Below, one piece after another: positions 30,279 to 40,902 of a stretch of 64,000 nucleotides of DNA. Within the stretch, counting starts at the first letter, position 1. Each line of letters begins with the position of its first letter. The stretch comes from Candidatus Nanopelagicaceae bacterium (GTDB lineage: Bacteria; Actinomycetota; Actinomycetes; Nanopelagicales; Nanopelagicaceae). The translations under genes were made by a program, and so were the position numbers. Below the pieces are notes generated by a model that was not told the DNA's origin, ran no database searches, and worked only from the letters and a program-made list of their open reading frames with translations. The stretch lies in the NCBI GenBank assembly GCA_947454735.1, contig CANGLK010000001.1, positions 37,470 through 101,469 on the forward strand. The letters are read 5' to 3'.

Positions 30279-31778
30279 TTATTGACCTAAGAATTTAAGT
30301 AAGAGCTCACGAACCTTGGCAGCATCTGCCTGGCCCGCAGTCTCCTTCATGACTGCACCGATGAGAGCACCTGCAGCTGGCAGGTGTCCCCCGCGAACTT
30401 TCTCTGCAGTATCAGCTTGAGCTGCACAGACCTTCTCGATTGCAGCCATGAGAGCGCCATCATCGTTAACAACTTTGATACCGCGCTTTGCAACAACTTC
30501 AGAGGGAGTTCCCTCTCCTGCAACGACGCCTTCAACGACTTGGCGAGCCAACTTATCTGTCAGCTCACCTGATGCGACGAGATTAATCAACTCTGCAACA
30601 TGTGCGGGAGTAATTGCGAGTTCATCAATTGCGACACTCTTATCGTTTGCAATTCGTGAGACTTCACCGAGCCACCAAGTGCGAGCCTTCGCTGGATCTG
30701 CACCGAGTAGCACTGTTGCTTCAACGATATCGAGAACATCGGCATTGACCATTGCTGCAAATTCTTTATCCGGAACGGCCCACTGCTTTTGCAAACGCTT
30801 GCGACGAATAGATGGACGCTCAGGCAATTGGGCGCGAAGAGTCTCAATCCATGCAGCTTCTGGCTTTACTGGAACCAAGTCTGGATCTGGGAAGTAACGG
30901 TAATCCTCTGCCTGCTCCTTTGAGCGGCCTGAGCGAGTAAGTCCGGTGTCCTCTTGGAAGTGGCGAGTCTCTTGCTTCACCTTTCCGCCAGTCTCAAGAA
31001 TCTCAGCGTGACGCAACATCTCACCGCGGATTGCTCGTTCGACAGAGCGAAGTGAGTTGACGTTCTTTGTCTCTGAACGCGTTCCGAGTTCAGTTGCATC
31101 TTTGAGCATCAACGACACATTGGCATCACAGCGAAGTGATCCCTGCTCCATCTTTACATCTGATACACCGAGGCCACGAAGAATGTCGCGAAGCTCTGCC
31201 ACATATGCCTTTGCAACTTCAGGTGCGTACTTTCCTGTACCAGGAACAATCTTGGTCACGATCTCAACCAGAGGAATTCCTGCACGGTTGTAATCGAGCA
31301 GTGAGTAATCAGCGCCATGGATGCGACCAGTTGCACCACCTACGTGAAGTGACTTTCCTGTGTCTTCCTCCATGTGTACGCGCTCGATCTCGATGCGGAA
31401 CTGCTTTGGACCTTCATCGGTATCGATCTCAACATCGACATAACCATCGAAACAGATTGGTTCGTCATATTGTGAAATCTGGAAGTTCTTCGGCATATCT
31501 GGATAGAAGTAGTTCTTGCGAGCAAAGCGGCTATATGGCGCAATGCTGCAATTGAGTGCAAGGCCAATTTTGATTGATGACTCAATCGCCTTCTCATTAA
31601 CAACCGGAAGTGCTCCAGGAAGCGCTAAACAGACAGGACATGTCTGAGTATTTGGCTCTGCACCGAAGACTGTTGAACAAGAGCAGAACATCTTTGACTC
31701 TGTGTTGAGTTCTACGTGGACTTCAAGTCCCAAGACTGGGTTGTACTTTTCAATAACCTCGTCGTAGTTCAGCGCCAT
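30279..31778 (-). CDS. gatB: Aspartyl/glutamyl-tRNA amidotransferase subunit B
   Basis: tRNA-binding and kinase subunit of GatCAB, which converts Glu-tRNA(Gln) (and Asp-tRNA(Asn)) to the amide. 499 residues from ATG 31778, which overlaps the gatA stop (TAATG); the frame is open further upstream inside gatA but family N-termini begin here ([13 protein letters not shown]). Motifs: zinc-site [38 protein letters not shown]-terminal YqeY-like tail. Confidence 0.96.
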   Translation of the reverse strand: MALNYDEVIEKYNPVLGLEVHVELNTESKMFCSCSTVFGAEPNTQTCPVCLALPGALPVVNEKAIESSIKIGLALNCSIAPYSRFARKNYFYPDMPKNFQISQYDEPICFDGYVDVEIDTDEGPKQFRIEIERVHMEEDTGKSLHVGGATGRIHGADYSLLDYNRAGIPLVEIVTKIVPGTGKYAPEVAKAYVAELRDILRGLGVSDVKMEQGSLRCDANVSLMLKDATELGTRSETKNVNSLRSVERAIRGEMLRHAEILETGGKVKQETRHFQEDTGLTRSGRSKEQAEDYRYFPDPDLVPVKPEAAWIETLRAQLPERPSIRRKRLQKQWAVPDKEFAAMVNADVLDIVEATVLLGADPAKARTWWLGEVSRIANDKSVAIDELAITPAHVAELINLVASGELTDKLARQVVEGVVAGEGTPSEVVAKRGIKVVNDDGALMAAIEKVCAAQADTAEKVRGGHLPAAGALIGAVMKETAGQADAAKVRELLLKFLGQ

Positions 31779-33277
31779 TAGTTGGCACCTCCCTTCAAGG
31801 CTGGAGCTTTTGTAATCAGCGTGCCGCCCCATTTGGATGAGAGAGCAGCTTCAAGTGCTGCACCTGCCTGGTAGAGGCGCTGATCCTGCATTGCTGGTGC
31901 CATAATTTGGAAACCAACTGGCAAGTTATCTTCATCTGCAAGTCCTGCAGGAAGTGACATTCCACAGATACCTGCAAGGTTCACCGGAATCGTTGCAACA
32001 TCACCAAGATACATAGCCATTGGGTCATCGACCTTCTCGCCAATCTTGTAAGCAGTAGTTGGTGCAGTTGGTGAGACCAAGACATCGGCTGCTGCAAATG
32101 CCTTCTTGTAATCCTCAATAATGAGGGTACGAATCTTCTGTGCGCTGCCGTAATAAGCATCGTAATAACCAGATGAGAGGGCATAGGTACCAAGGATGAT
32201 GCGGCGCTTTACCTCACGGCCAAAACCAGCATCACGTGTTGCTGCCATCACTGCTTCAGCAGATGCTCCACCTTCATCACCTGTGCGAAGTCCATATCGC
32301 ATCGCATCAAAGCGAGCGAGGTTAGATGAGCACTCTGAAGGTGCGATCAAGTAATAGGCAGCGAGTGCGAATTCAAAGCTTGGGCAATCGACTTCGACGA
32401 TCTCTGCGCCAAGAGATGCAAGGAGATCGAGTGATTCTGTAAAGCGCGTCTGCACGCCCTTCTGATATCCCTCGCCCTGCAATTGCTTGATGACACCAAT
32501 CTTCATTCCCTTAACGTCACCACTCTTTGCAGCAGCAACGACTGAAGGAACAGAAGCGTTGATTGATGTCGCATCCTTTACATCGTGACCTGCGATGATC
32601 TCGTGCAACATCGCGGTATCGAGAACTGTGCGACCGAATGGTCCTGCCTGATCAAGAGAAGATGAGTAAGCAATCAATCCGAAGCGAGAGACTGCTCCAT
32701 AAGTTGGGCGAACTCCGACGATTCCTGTAAGCGCTGCTGGTTGGCGAATCGAACCACCAGTATCTGAACCAATTGCAAGTGGAGCTTCAAAGGCAGAGAC
32801 TGCAGCTGCTGATCCTCCTGATGATCCACCCGGTGTACGAGTGAGATCCCATGGATTAAATGTTGGTCCATAACCACTGTTCTCAGTCGATGAACCCATC
32901 GCGAACTCATCCATATTTGTCTTACCAAGGATGACAACGCCTGCATCTTTCAACTTTGATACAACGGTTGAGTCATATGGAGGCTTCCAGCCCTGCAAAA
33001 TCTTTGATCCGGCAGTTGTTGGAACGCCTTTCTGCGCAAGGACGTCTTTAAGCGCAAGTGGAATTCCAGCAAGTGGTGAAAGTGACTTTCCTGCTGCACG
33101 GTTTGCATCTACAGCAGCCGCTTGCGCAAGTGCACCTTCCTTATCAACGTGAAGAAAAGCTTTGACATCGCCATCGACTGCGGTGATGCGATCAAGGTGT
33201 GATTGTGTGAGCTCTACTGAAGAGACTTCTTTGTTGGCGAGTGAAGTCGCCATCTCTGCGGCTGTCTTAAAGATCAT
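31778..33277 (-). CDS. gatA: Aspartyl/glutamyl-tRNA amidotransferase subunit A
   Basis: Amidase-signature subunit that releases ammonia from glutamine. 499 residues. Catalytic Lys in [26 protein letters not shown] and [13 protein letters not shown] carry the Ser-cisSer-Lys triad. 3 nt after gatC; gatB follows with a 1-base overlap. Confidence 0.97.
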   Translation of the reverse strand: MIFKTAAEMATSLANKEVSSVELTQSHLDRITAVDGDVKAFLHVDKEGALAQAAAVDANRAAGKSLSPLAGIPLALKDVLAQKGVPTTAGSKILQGWKPPYDSTVVSKLKDAGVVILGKTNMDEFAMGSSTENSGYGPTFNPWDLTRTPGGSSGGSAAAVSAFEAPLAIGSDTGGSIRQPAALTGIVGVRPTYGAVSRFGLIAYSSSLDQAGPFGRTVLDTAMLHEIIAGHDVKDATSINASVPSVVAAAKSGDVKGMKIGVIKQLQGEGYQKGVQTRFTESLDLLASLGAEIVEVDCPSFEFALAAYYLIAPSECSSNLARFDAMRYGLRTGDEGGASAEAVMAATRDAGFGREVKRRIILGTYALSSGYYDAYYGSAQKIRTLIIEDYKKAFAAADVLVSPTAPTTAYKIGEKVDDPMAMYLGDVATIPVNLAGICGMSLPAGLADEDNLPVGFQIMAPAMQDQRLYQAGAALEAALSSKWGGTLITKAPALKGGAN

Positions 33278-33280
33278 GGC

Positions 33281-33577
33281 TTACTCCTCTCCCAAAATCT
33301 GTGGAACGCGGAAACGCTGCTCTTCCTGTGCAGGTGCGCCTGAGAGAGCATCTGCTGGAGAGAGGCTTGGGAGTACAACGTCAGGACGTGCAATATTTTC
33401 AAGTGGCTGTGGGTGGGATGTTGCCTTCACGCCATCGAGGTTGAGCTCTTGTACTCGAGCTACCGCATCAAGGATTGTGCCGAACTGTGAAGAGAGTTCT
33501 ACGAGTTCTTCCTCGGTCATCTCGATTCGTGCTAACCCTGCCAACTTTGCGACTTCATCGCGAGAGAGTGTGCTCAT
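33281..33577 (-). CDS. gatC: Aspartyl/glutamyl-tRNA amidotransferase subunit C
   Basis: Small assembly subunit that wraps GatA and contacts GatB. 98 residues, normal length; starts LSRDEVAKLAGLARIEMTEEELVEL and ends VLPSLSPADAL...RFRVPQILGEE, a family hallmark. First gene of gatC-gatA-gatB. The ATG is 6 nt from a TAGACT box and has no Shine-Dalgarno. Confidence 0.96.
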   Translation of the reverse strand: MSTLSRDEVAKLAGLARIEMTEEELVELSSQFGTILDAVARVQELNLDGVKATSHPQPLENIARPDVVLPSLSPADALSGAPAQEEQRFRVPQILGEE

Positions 33578-33583
33578 GCACGC

Positions 33584-33589
33584 AGTCTA
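33584..33589 (-). promoter_or_regulatory. -10 box of gatC (leaderless)
   Basis: TAGACT on the minus strand, 6 nt before the ATG. No Shine-Dalgarno between. Confidence 0.5.
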
Positions 33590-33613
33590 TAAAATTAGGG
33601 TCAAATAACCGAA

Positions 33614-34882
33614 TTAGATGCGAATCTGCCCATTTCCCGTAACAATCCATGTGGCAGTTGTCATCGCCTCAAGCCCCATTGGGCCACGGGCATGGAGCTT
33701 CTGATTGGAGATGCCGATCTCTGCTCCGAATCCCATCTGCTCACCATCTGTAAAACGAGTAGATGCATTAATCATGACTGCGGCGCAATCAGCGAGTGCG
33801 ATAAATCGATCAGCGTTTGCCTGATTCTCGGTAACGATTGCCTCAGTGTGATTTGTGCCGTACTTGGCGATGTGATCTGCTGCAGCATCGACTGAGTCAA
33901 CCACTGCAACGTTCATCTCGAGAATTCCGTATTCAGTAGACCAATTCTCCTCGATTGCAGGAGTTGAAGTGATGCCAAATTTTTCAGCAACCTTCTGAAC
34001 GGTCGAATCTCCATGCAAGGCAACGCCTGCATCAGTCAGAGCCTTGAGGGCAAGCGGCAAGAATGTTGGCGCGATTGCTTTATGGACAAGGAGTGTCTCT
34101 GCAGCGTTACAAACAGATGGGCGATGAATCTTTGAATTGAGAACGATTGGAAGAGCCTTTGCGACATCTGCAAATTCATCAACGAAGACGTGACAGACTC
34201 CCGCGCCAGTCTCAATAGTAGGAACTGTTGCCTCATCGACAACCATGCGGATCAGCTGTGCACTTCCACGAGGAATTACAAGATCAACTCTGCCGCGCGC
34301 AGTAAGAAGCGCCTTCACAGTTGAACGGTCATCTGATGGGATCAACTGCAAAACTTCTGGGTCAATACTCGTTGTTGCAAGCGCATCCTTCATAACATTA
34401 ATTAGGATTTCGTTGCTATTGCGGGCCGTTGAAGAACCTCGAAGCAGCGCTGCATTTCCTGACATCAATAGAATTACCGCTGCATCAACAGTGACATTGG
34501 GACGAGCTTCATAGACCATTCCCACAACGCCAAATGGGACCGTCGTTTGACGTAAGTGAAGTCCGTTAGGAAGAGTTGATTCTTTGAGTGTGCGACCAAG
34601 TGGATCTGGAAGTGCAGCAACCTGACGTGCACCATCTGCCATCCCTGCGATGCGCGAATCAGTAAGAAGTAATCGGTCCTGCATTTGTGGGTGCATATCT
34701 TCTGCACGTGCTGCGATCATGTCGAATTCATTTGCAGCGAGAATTTCAGATGAGCGAGCCTCCAGCGCCTGAGCGATTGCCTCAAGGGCAGCCTTGCGTT
34801 CGGTTCCGCTTGCAGTAGATAGAGAACGCGCAGCCTTGCGCGCTTTATCCGCTAACTCTCCAACTAATACCGCTGAATCCAT
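33614..34882 (-). CDS. proA: Glutamate-5-semialdehyde dehydrogenase
   Basis: Gamma-glutamyl phosphate reductase, second step of proline synthesis. 422 residues. Motifs: VGMVYEARPNVTVDAA, the catalytic Cys in ETGAGVCHVFVDE, IHRPSVCNAAETLLVH, NASTRFTDGEQMGFGAEIGIS. proB is 2.6 kb further on the same strand, separated by two genes, so the usual proBA pair is split. TAGACT lies 7 nt before the ATG. Confidence 0.96.
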   Translation of the reverse strand: MDSAVLVGELADKARKAARSLSTASGTERKAALEAIAQALEARSSEILAANEFDMIAARAEDMHPQMQDRLLLTDSRIAGMADGARQVAALPDPLGRTLKESTLPNGLHLRQTTVPFGVVGMVYEARPNVTVDAAVILLMSGNAALLRGSSTARNSNEILINVMKDALATTSIDPEVLQLIPSDDRSTVKALLTARGRVDLVIPRGSAQLIRMVVDEATVPTIETGAGVCHVFVDEFADVAKALPIVLNSKIHRPSVCNAAETLLVHKAIAPTFLPLALKALTDAGVALHGDSTVQKVAEKFGITSTPAIEENWSTEYGILEMNVAVVDSVDAAADHIAKYGTNHTEAIVTENQANADRFIALADCAAVMINASTRFTDGEQMGFGAEIGISNQKLHARGPMGLEAMTTATWIVTGNGQIRI

Positions 34883-34889
34883 GACATCA

Positions 34890-34895
34890 AGTCTA
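34890..34895 (-). promoter_or_regulatory. -10 box of proA (leaderless)
   Basis: TAGACT on the minus strand, 7 nt before the ATG at 34882; no Shine-Dalgarno. Back to back with the start of the plus-strand serine hydrolase, whose box is 34904-34909. Confidence 0.5.
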
Positions 34896-34903
34896 CTTGG
34901 GGC

Positions 34904-34909
34904 TACCCT
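34904..34909 (+). promoter_or_regulatory. -10 box of the serine hydrolase gene (leaderless)
   Basis: TACCCT, 6 nt before the GTG at 34916, no Shine-Dalgarno. Divergent from proA with overlapping promoter space. Confidence 0.4.
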
Positions 34910-34915
34910 GCAGAT

Positions 34916-36082
34916 GTGTCTACATTAGCCAAGGTCGTCCGCAATACAGTCATAGTTCTACTCGCTCTCTATCTCGCCCTCTTCGGCTTAACGAAGGCGA
35001 TTCGATATCCAGAGCCGATTGCAGCAATTAAGTTAGGCCTTGCACCTGCATCCAAGACTCCTGACTTGATGCCGAGCCACGTAATCAAGGCAGGCGCCAA
35101 AGTCAGTAATTGGCAAATGGGCGCGCCAGAGAAGTTTAGTGAAGTCATCTACAACGGTAAGAAAGTCACCTTTCAAGATTTTCTTGATGCAACCCATACA
35201 AATGCATTCCTAGTTATTCGTGGCGGCAAGATCACATACGAGTATTACAAAGATAAGAAGTTTGCGTCTATGCGACTCCCTTCTTACTCTGTCGGAAAGA
35301 CGATGACTTCACTCGTTGTTGGCCAACTCATAGATCAGGGCAAGCTAAAAGAGTCAGATACCTTCGTGAAGTACTTCCCTGAATACAAGACCGGCGGAAG
35401 CTTCGACAAGATTACGATTCAACAGCTACTCGATATGCAATCCGGTGTGGGAGTCTCAGATAATTACCCAGCGGGTCCTTCAGGTTGGGGAGTTGCAATC
35501 GCACAGATGTATGCGAGCACCGATATTCCATGGTTCTTAAAGCACAATCGCAAGATGGATTTCGAGCCAGGAACTCAATCAATCTACCGAAGTGTGGATC
35601 CTCAGATGATTGGAATGGTCATCCAGAAGGTCACGGGCCAATCAGTATCTGATTACTTCAGCAAAAACATCTGGCAGGTAGTTGGCGCAGAGCACGATGC
35701 AACCTGGAACGTCGATAAGGTCGGCGGATATGAGAAGACATTCTGCTGCTTCAACGCCTTTGCTCGTGACTATGCACGCATCGGTCAATTGGTGATGAAT
35801 GACGGTGTCGTTCCTGAAACTAAGCGCCAGGTCATCAGCACTGCGTGGATGAAGCGACTCACATCCCCCGTTACTCGCCTTGATTACAAGTGGGGTTATG
35901 GCGCATATATGTGGCATCCATATCAGGGCGTCTCACTTATGCTTGGCCTTCATGGACAATTTGTCTATGCAGATATTGCCAATAACACTCTGATTGTTAA
36001 ATTATCTGATGAACCGACAGATACAGATAATTTATCGCCGATGGTAGCTGCGGTGTTGAAGCAGGTCTCTGAGAAGAAATAA
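34916..36082 (+). CDS. Beta-lactamase-fold serine hydrolase (class C-like)
   Basis: 388 residues. N-terminal membrane segment (about 8-26), so tethered or exported. SxxK active site S125-V-G-K128 in LPSYSVGKTMTSLVVGQLID; IQQLLDMQSGVG is the family's conserved 'LLTHTSG'-like stretch; LGLHGQFVYAD supplies the HxG-type triad near the C-terminus. Fits the AmpC/EstB/PBP4* clan. The substrate (peptide, ester, D-amino acid) cannot be told; a resistance role is not implied. The stop abuts the convergent Fn3 gene with no gap. Confidence 0.85.
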   Translation: MSTLAKVVRNTVIVLLALYLALFGLTKAIRYPEPIAAIKLGLAPASKTPDLMPSHVIKAGAKVSNWQMGAPEKFSEVIYNGKKVTFQDFLDATHTNAFLVIRGGKITYEYYKDKKFASMRLPSYSVGKTMTSLVVGQLIDQGKLKESDTFVKYFPEYKTGGSFDKITIQQLLDMQSGVGVSDNYPAGPSGWGVAIAQMYASTDIPWFLKHNRKMDFEPGTQSIYRSVDPQMIGMVIQKVTGQSVSDYFSKNIWQVVGAEHDATWNVDKVGGYEKTFCCFNAFARDYARIGQLVMNDGVVPETKRQVISTAWMKRLTSPVTRLDYKWGYGAYMWHPYQGVSLMLGLHGQFVYADIANNTLIVKLSDEPTDTDNLSPMVAAVLKQVSEKK

Positions 36083-37453
36083 CTATCTGAGAGTTGTTCG
36101 CTTAGATATAAATATTGTGGAAGCTGCCTGAGAACCGGTATAGCCAGCTGCGGCGTTGCTAAATACGGCAAGAACCGTTTGGAATCCGCCAAACGTTGGC
36201 TTCCATGTACAAGTGGCACTGAATAACCCAGAGCCCGTCGTTACCTTTTTATAGCACCCTGCAATGCGCTTTCCATTGGTAGTAAAGGTGTAGAAACCAT
36301 TGAGATTTGATGTTGCCGTGATTGAAACTGCTACACCTTTCTTCGCGGTGCTTGCCAGAGATATCGAAGTTGTCGAATTTGCAATTAGTGGTGTTACTGG
36401 AGCATTGACGAAAATCGTCAATGCGAAATAAATCGGCTGAGAACATGTAGGACCGGTAGTTCCACAAAAAGTCCAGTCACCATTTCCAGATGTAGGTGTT
36501 CCATTTCCAAAACCAATATCTACATTCGTTACCGCATGATCGTTCCAGGCAAAGATAGTGCTCAGGCTCGCAGAATTGGTGACATCATGTACTTGGAAGG
36601 ATCCATAACCAGATGCTCCTGCAGAAGTATCGTTGACATCGTAACTTCCGCCATCTCCTGCCGGGGTTAATGTCGAGAGAGCCTGAGCATAATTCCATGG
36701 CCATATTTCAAGTCGGCCAATACCACCGGTTCTATTTGTAATCGTTGTTGGATAGTTGACCGTGTTGTAAATACTCGAGTACACATTTAAATCTGAGACG
36801 TTAGTCTGGATTGTTCCCCCAGAAGTCGGTGAAAGCACTTGTAGATTGCTAATTGTGGGAGCAATTGTGGCGCTCGTTGTAGTTTCAACAGGTGCACCAG
36901 ATGCGGCCCATTTATAGAAATCAACATCGGCATAGTTCAACGTGCCTGCAGTAAAACTATCCTCCATTCGATACCTAATTCTTGTGAAAGAGAGAGATGG
37001 ATTTGACGGCGCGAAATCTCCAGACGTCACTCCGTAACCGCTCTCATAAACAATGTCATTACCGCTTCGAGTCTTTGTCACCGTGCGATAAAGTTTCGTC
37101 CACGGATATCCGGGTGTACCAAATCCTGATGTAGCTGAGGCGGTTACTCGAACATAGGTTGCAGTTTGGCTTAAACCGAGAATGTCATAGGTGTATGTTG
37201 ATCCAGAAACTGTTGCTGAAGTAATCCAAGTTCCAGATGTTCCCGATGATGAGTACTCCAACTTATAGCCAATTATTCCAGTGGCGAGATCAATGGGTGC
37301 GCTCCAAGCCACTCGGACGCCTCCGGCTATTGCGCTCTGAGTAATATTTGTTGGAGCACTTGGGAGTGTACTTACTGCATATGCCGCTGGTTCGATGAAA
37401 GTCAGCAAAGATATAAAGAGAGCCCCTAAGAGAAATCTAATTCTGAGGCGCAT
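36083..37453 (-). CDS. Secreted fibronectin type III protein
   Basis: 456 residues, unknown role. Signal peptide (about 1-27, LLGALFISLLTFIEPAAYA). One Fn3 domain (about 30-120: LPSAPTNITQSAIAGGVRVAWSAPID...GYKLEYSSSG). A middle beta-rich, Ser/Thr/Gly-rich region with ...YRMEDSFTAGTLNYADVDFYKWAASGAP. A C-terminal Ig-like region (about 370-456: SISLASTAKKGVAVSITATSNLNGFYTFTTNGKRIAGCYKK) with two Cys. No sorting signal. 12 nt after proB, but with its own -10 box in that gap. Confidence 0.8.
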   Translation of the reverse strand: MRLRIRFLLGALFISLLTFIEPAAYAVSTLPSAPTNITQSAIAGGVRVAWSAPIDLATGIIGYKLEYSSSGTSGTWITSATVSGSTYTYDILGLSQTATYVRVTASATSGFGTPGYPWTKLYRTVTKTRSGNDIVYESGYGVTSGDFAPSNPSLSFTRIRYRMEDSFTAGTLNYADVDFYKWAASGAPVETTTSATIAPTISNLQVLSPTSGGTIQTNVSDLNVYSSIYNTVNYPTTITNRTGGIGRLEIWPWNYAQALSTLTPAGDGGSYDVNDTSAGASGYGSFQVHDVTNSASLSTIFAWNDHAVTNVDIGFGNGTPTSGNGDWTFCGTTGPTCSQPIYFALTIFVNAPVTPLIANSTTSISLASTAKKGVAVSITATSNLNGFYTFTTNGKRIAGCYKKVTTGSGLFSATCTWKPTFGGFQTVLAVFSNAAAGYTGSQAASTIFISKRTTLR

Positions 37454-37459
37454 GACGGT

Positions 37460-37465
37460 AATTTA
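37460..37465 (-). promoter_or_regulatory. -10 box of the Fn3 protein gene (leaderless)
   Basis: TAAATT occupies the six bases right after the proB stop and ends 6 nt before the ATG; there is no Shine-Dalgarno. An internal promoter inside the obg-proB run. Confidence 0.4.
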
Positions 37466-38581
37466 CTAAAGAAGAACTAAATCGTCACGGTGCACAAGCT
37501 CGCGCTCATATTCAGCACCGAGGGAAGCTGCGAGTTCCTTGGTAGAGCGACCGAGCATCTGTGGGATCTCAGTTGAATCAAAGGCTACGAGGCCTCGTGC
37601 AATTACCTTGCCGTCCTTCCCTGCTAGTTCGACCGTATCGCCAGCTGAGAATTCACCTTCAACTGCAGTCACGCCAGCCGGAAGAAGCGAAACTCCCTTT
37701 TCGAGAATTGCAGTGACTGCGCCTGCATCGAGAATTAAACGACCGCGTGCAGAAGAAGCATGAGCAAGCCATAAGAGTCGCGCATTGGTGCGCTCTGCCT
37801 GTGCATGGAAAATTGTTCCGAACTCTTTGCCTGCAAGTGCATCTGCAGATTGCGAAAGTGAAGTTAGGAGCATTGGCGTTCCGGCAGATGTAGCGATTCG
37901 CGCTGCTTCAATCTTGGTCACCATTCCACCGCTTCCTACTCCGGCAGAGCCTGCTCCCCCAACTTCAACTCCATCGATATCCGCAAAGTCTGCGACCTCA
38001 TGAATTGCCTTTGCGCCATCTTGCGAAGGATGGGCGTCATAGAGCGCATCTACATCTGAAATTAGTACAAGTAAATCCGCCTGAACGAGAAGTGCTACGA
38101 GCGCTGCTAAACGATCGTTATCTCCAAAACGAATCTCAGCTGTTCCAACCGAGTCATTCTCATTAATGATTGGGACAACGCCGAGGGCAAGTAAACGAGA
38201 GAGCGTCTGCTGCGCAGTGTTGTAGTGAGAGCGGCGAACAATATCTTCAGTTGTCAGTAACACCTGCGAGGAGACAATGGAGTGCGCCGAGAAGAGTTCG
38301 TTGTACTTTGCAATCAAGAGGCCTTGACCAACTGAGGCAGCTGCTTGCTGAGTTGGGAGATCCTTTGGGCGTGCAGTGAGCTTGAGTGGTGCAAGGCCTG
38401 CTGCAATCGCACCCGATGAGACGATGAGAACTTCTGCGCCACGTGCGCGTAGAGATGTTGCGAGATCTACGATCTTGCCGACAGCTGATGCATCGAGAGC
38501 TGAACCTGCAGATCCTGTCAGCGAAGAGGAACCGACCTTGAGGACGATGCGCTTGGCTTCAGTAACCGCATTACGGTTCAT
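37466..38581 (-). CDS. proB: Glutamate 5-kinase
   Basis: First step of proline synthesis, ATP-dependent phosphorylation of glutamate. 371 residues: amino-acid-kinase domain (RIVLKVGSSSLTG; VSSGAIAAGL; NENDSVGTAEIRFGDNDRLAALVA) and C-terminal PUA domain (about 275-371). 3 nt after obg, whose end supplies GGAGGAG as the ribosome-binding site. Confidence 0.96.
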   Translation of the reverse strand: MNRNAVTEAKRIVLKVGSSSLTGSAGSALDASAVGKIVDLATSLRARGAEVLIVSSGAIAAGLAPLKLTARPKDLPTQQAAASVGQGLLIAKYNELFSAHSIVSSQVLLTTEDIVRRSHYNTAQQTLSRLLALGVVPIINENDSVGTAEIRFGDNDRLAALVALLVQADLLVLISDVDALYDAHPSQDGAKAIHEVADFADIDGVEVGGAGSAGVGSGGMVTKIEAARIATSAGTPMLLTSLSQSADALAGKEFGTIFHAQAERTNARLLWLAHASSARGRLILDAGAVTAILEKGVSLLPAGVTAVEGEFSAGDTVELAGKDGKVIARGLVAFDSTEIPQMLGRSTKELAASLGAEYERELVHRDDLVLL

Positions 38582-38584
38582 TAC

Positions 38585-40120
38585 TTACTCCTCCACCGCA
38601 TTATCGTCGTAGTTGTCGCCTAGCTCTTCTGCATCTTCAGCTACTGCTTCTGCAATCTCTTCAACGCGAGGAGTATGTGGATCTGCGACCTTGTACTCCC
38701 ACTGCTCTGCGATTTCTTCATCAGAGAGAATGTCCTTCTCACGCTCAGGGGCGTTCCAGGTGTTCTCAAGACGTGAATCCTCGCCACGGCGATGAAGGAA
38801 TCCTGCGAGCTGCTCGGCGCCTGCCTCAATTGTTGGCTCCCAATCGAAGACAACTTCATTGATACCTGAACCGATGCGAACTTCAGAACCTGCTACTGCG
38901 CCTGCCTTGTAGAGAGCCTTCTCAACGCCAAGTTGTGCGAGGCGATCTGCAAGGTAACCAATTGCTTCTGCATTCTTAAAGTTTGTTTGAAGGACCCAGC
39001 GATAGACCTTTGCACCACGAACTGAGAATGATCCGTCGCCATTGACCTGCACGGTAAAACCAGAGTCATCGACTGCAGTTGGACGCAAGATGATTCGCGT
39101 GCGCTCATCAGCCTTTGCGGCAATACGCTCTGCCTGAACAAGGCGAGCCATTGCATACATAAGATCTTGCAATCCTTCGCGCGATGCTGCAGAGACTTTA
39201 TAAACATCGTATCCGCGCTCTTTGAGTTGATCCTCGACCATATCTGCCATTGCAGATCCATCGGGAAGGTCGATCTTATTGAGAGCAACGATGCGCCTAC
39301 GTCCTTCAAGGCCACCGTAGAGTGCGAGCTCATTTTCAATTGCATCTAAATCATCAATTGGATTGCGATCGGTTTCAAGTGTTCCGCAGTCGAGAACATG
39401 GACAAGTGCAACGCAACGTTCAACGTGGCGAAGGAATTGAAGGCCAAGGCCCTTTCCCTCTGATGCTCCTGGAATAAGTCCAGGAACATCTGCAACGGTG
39501 AAGCGAGTATCGCCGGCTTGAACAACACCAAGGTTTGGAACAAGAGTTGTAAATGGATAATCAGCGATCTTTGGGCGCGCAGCAGAGATAGCAGCAATCA
39601 AAGATGACTTGCCTGCAGATGGGAATCCAACGAGTGCAATATCAGCAACTGATTTAAGTTCAAGTGTAAGGATGCGATCTTCACCTGGCTCGCCAAGGAG
39701 CGCGAAACCTGGTGCGCGACGCTTCGATGAAGCGAGTGAGTTATTTCCGAGTCCACCCATTCCGCCGCGAGCAGCAAGGAATGTTGTACCAATGCCAACG
39801 AGGTCAGCGATCTGCACGCCATTTTCGTAGACAACTGTTCCATTAGGAACAGGAAGAATTACATCTTCCCCATAAACACCATCTTTGCGATCGCCAAAAC
39901 CTTGATGGCCAGAAGTCGCCTTGCGATGTGGTGAGTGGTGGAAATCGAGAAGCGTTGTGACAGATGAATCAACGACGAGAATGACATCTCCACCGCGTCC
40001 ACCGTTACCACCATCAGGGCCGCCAAGTGGCTTGAACTTCTCACGCTTTACAGAGACGCAACCATCTCCGCCTTTTCCGCCTGAAGCAAAGAGCTGCACG
40101 CGATCAACGAATGTTGTCAT
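38585..40120 (-). CDS. obg: GTPase Obg
   Basis: Ribosome-associated GTPase linked to 50S assembly and growth control. 511 residues: glycine-rich Obg fold (about 1-158, [17 protein letters not shown]), G domain with P-loop [26 protein letters not shown] and NKIDLP, and a C-terminal OCT domain plus acidic tail. AAGGAG 7 nt before the ATG. Order rplU-rpmA-obg-proB is the normal actinobacterial one. Confidence 0.97.
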   Translation of the reverse strand: MTTFVDRVQLFASGGKGGDGCVSVKREKFKPLGGPDGGNGGRGGDVILVVDSSVTTLLDFHHSPHRKATSGHQGFGDRKDGVYGEDVILPVPNGTVVYENGVQIADLVGIGTTFLAARGGMGGLGNNSLASSKRRAPGFALLGEPGEDRILTLELKSVADIALVGFPSAGKSSLIAAISAARPKIADYPFTTLVPNLGVVQAGDTRFTVADVPGLIPGASEGKGLGLQFLRHVERCVALVHVLDCGTLETDRNPIDDLDAIENELALYGGLEGRRRIVALNKIDLPDGSAMADMVEDQLKERGYDVYKVSAASREGLQDLMYAMARLVQAERIAAKADERTRIILRPTAVDDSGFTVQVNGDGSFSVRGAKVYRWVLQTNFKNAEAIGYLADRLAQLGVEKALYKAGAVAGSEVRIGSGINEVVFDWEPTIEAGAEQLAGFLHRRGEDSRLENTWNAPEREKDILSDEEIAEQWEYKVADPHTPRVEEIAEAVAEDAEELGDNYDDNAVEE

Positions 40121-40164
40121 CGAACTTCTCCTTTTCTTCCGGGGACTTACTTAGAAGCTTGCAT

Positions 40165-40201
40165 GTAATAAAAAAGCGGACCGCGCTAAATGCGGCCCGC
40201 T
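40165..40201 (-). terminator. Terminator after rpmA
   Basis: On the minus strand AGCGGGCCGC (40192-40201) pairs with GCGGTCCGCT (40175-40184) with one mismatch, followed by TTTTTTATTA. It separates ribosomal-protein transcription from obg. Confidence 0.85.
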
Positions 40202-40219
40202 CCTTTAGAGAAACCTAAA

Positions 40220-40474
40220 TTAAACTGCTGGGACTACATTCACTACGCGACGACCGCGAGCGCGACCGAACTCAACAGATCCTGCTGCGAGTGCGAAGAG
40301 AGTGTCATCCTTACCGCGACCAACGTTTGCACCTGGGTGGAAGTGTGTTCCCCGCTGGCGTACGAGGATCTCGCCTGAGTTAACTAGCTGTCCACCGAAG
40401 CGCTTGATGCCAAGGTACTGTGGATTTGAATCGCGACCGTTACGTGTCGAGGAGACACCCTTCTTACTTGCCAT
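40220..40474 (-). CDS. rpmA: 50S ribosomal protein L27
   Basis: 84 residues, starts [22 protein letters not shown] and contains the family stretch [24 protein letters not shown]. No N-terminal cleavage leader before the conserved start. 14 nt downstream of rplU. Confidence 0.98.
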   Translation of the reverse strand: MASKKGVSSTRNGRDSNPQYLGIKRFGGQLVNSGEILVRQRGTHFHPGANVGRGKDDTLFALAAGSVEFGRARGRRVVNVVPAV

Positions 40475-40488
40475 TTGTGTCTACCCCT

Positions 40489-40803
40489 TTACTTTGCACC
40501 GCTGATTGCGGTGATCTTGACTAGTGTGTGCTGAGCACGGAAACCTTGACGGCGACGGTGACCTGTCTTGTTCTTGTAACGAAGGATGTCGATCTTTGGA
40601 CCCTTTGTCTCTTCAAGAATCTCACCAGTAACTGTTACGCCTGAGAGAACCTTTGGATCTGTTGTGACGTTTGCGCCATCAACAACGAGGAGCGTCGTGA
40701 AGTTCACTGATGCGCCAACCTTTGCATCAATACGGTCAACAGTGATGGTCTCGCCAACTGTTACCTTCTCCTGGCGACCGCCAGCTTTTACGATTGCGTA
40801 CAC
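40489..40803 (-). CDS. rplU: 50S ribosomal protein L21
   Basis: 104 residues. MYAIVKAGGRQEKVTVGETITVDR and C-terminal YKNKTGHRRRQGFRAQHTLVKI are family hallmarks. GTG start with AGAGG 7 nt upstream; TAATAT about 27 nt before the start is a likely -10. First gene of rplU-rpmA. Confidence 0.98.
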   Translation of the reverse strand: MYAIVKAGGRQEKVTVGETITVDRIDAKVGASVNFTTLLVVDGANVTTDPKVLSGVTVTGEILEETKGPKIDILRYKNKTGHRRRQGFRAQHTLVKITAISGAK

Positions 40804-40902
40804 GCTTCTACCTCTAGTTCTACTTAGATATTACGCTCGAGGGGGTGCCTCGGGCAGACGCTAAGGATACGGATTTCGTACCCATAGGGTCAAATTGGGG
40901 GT

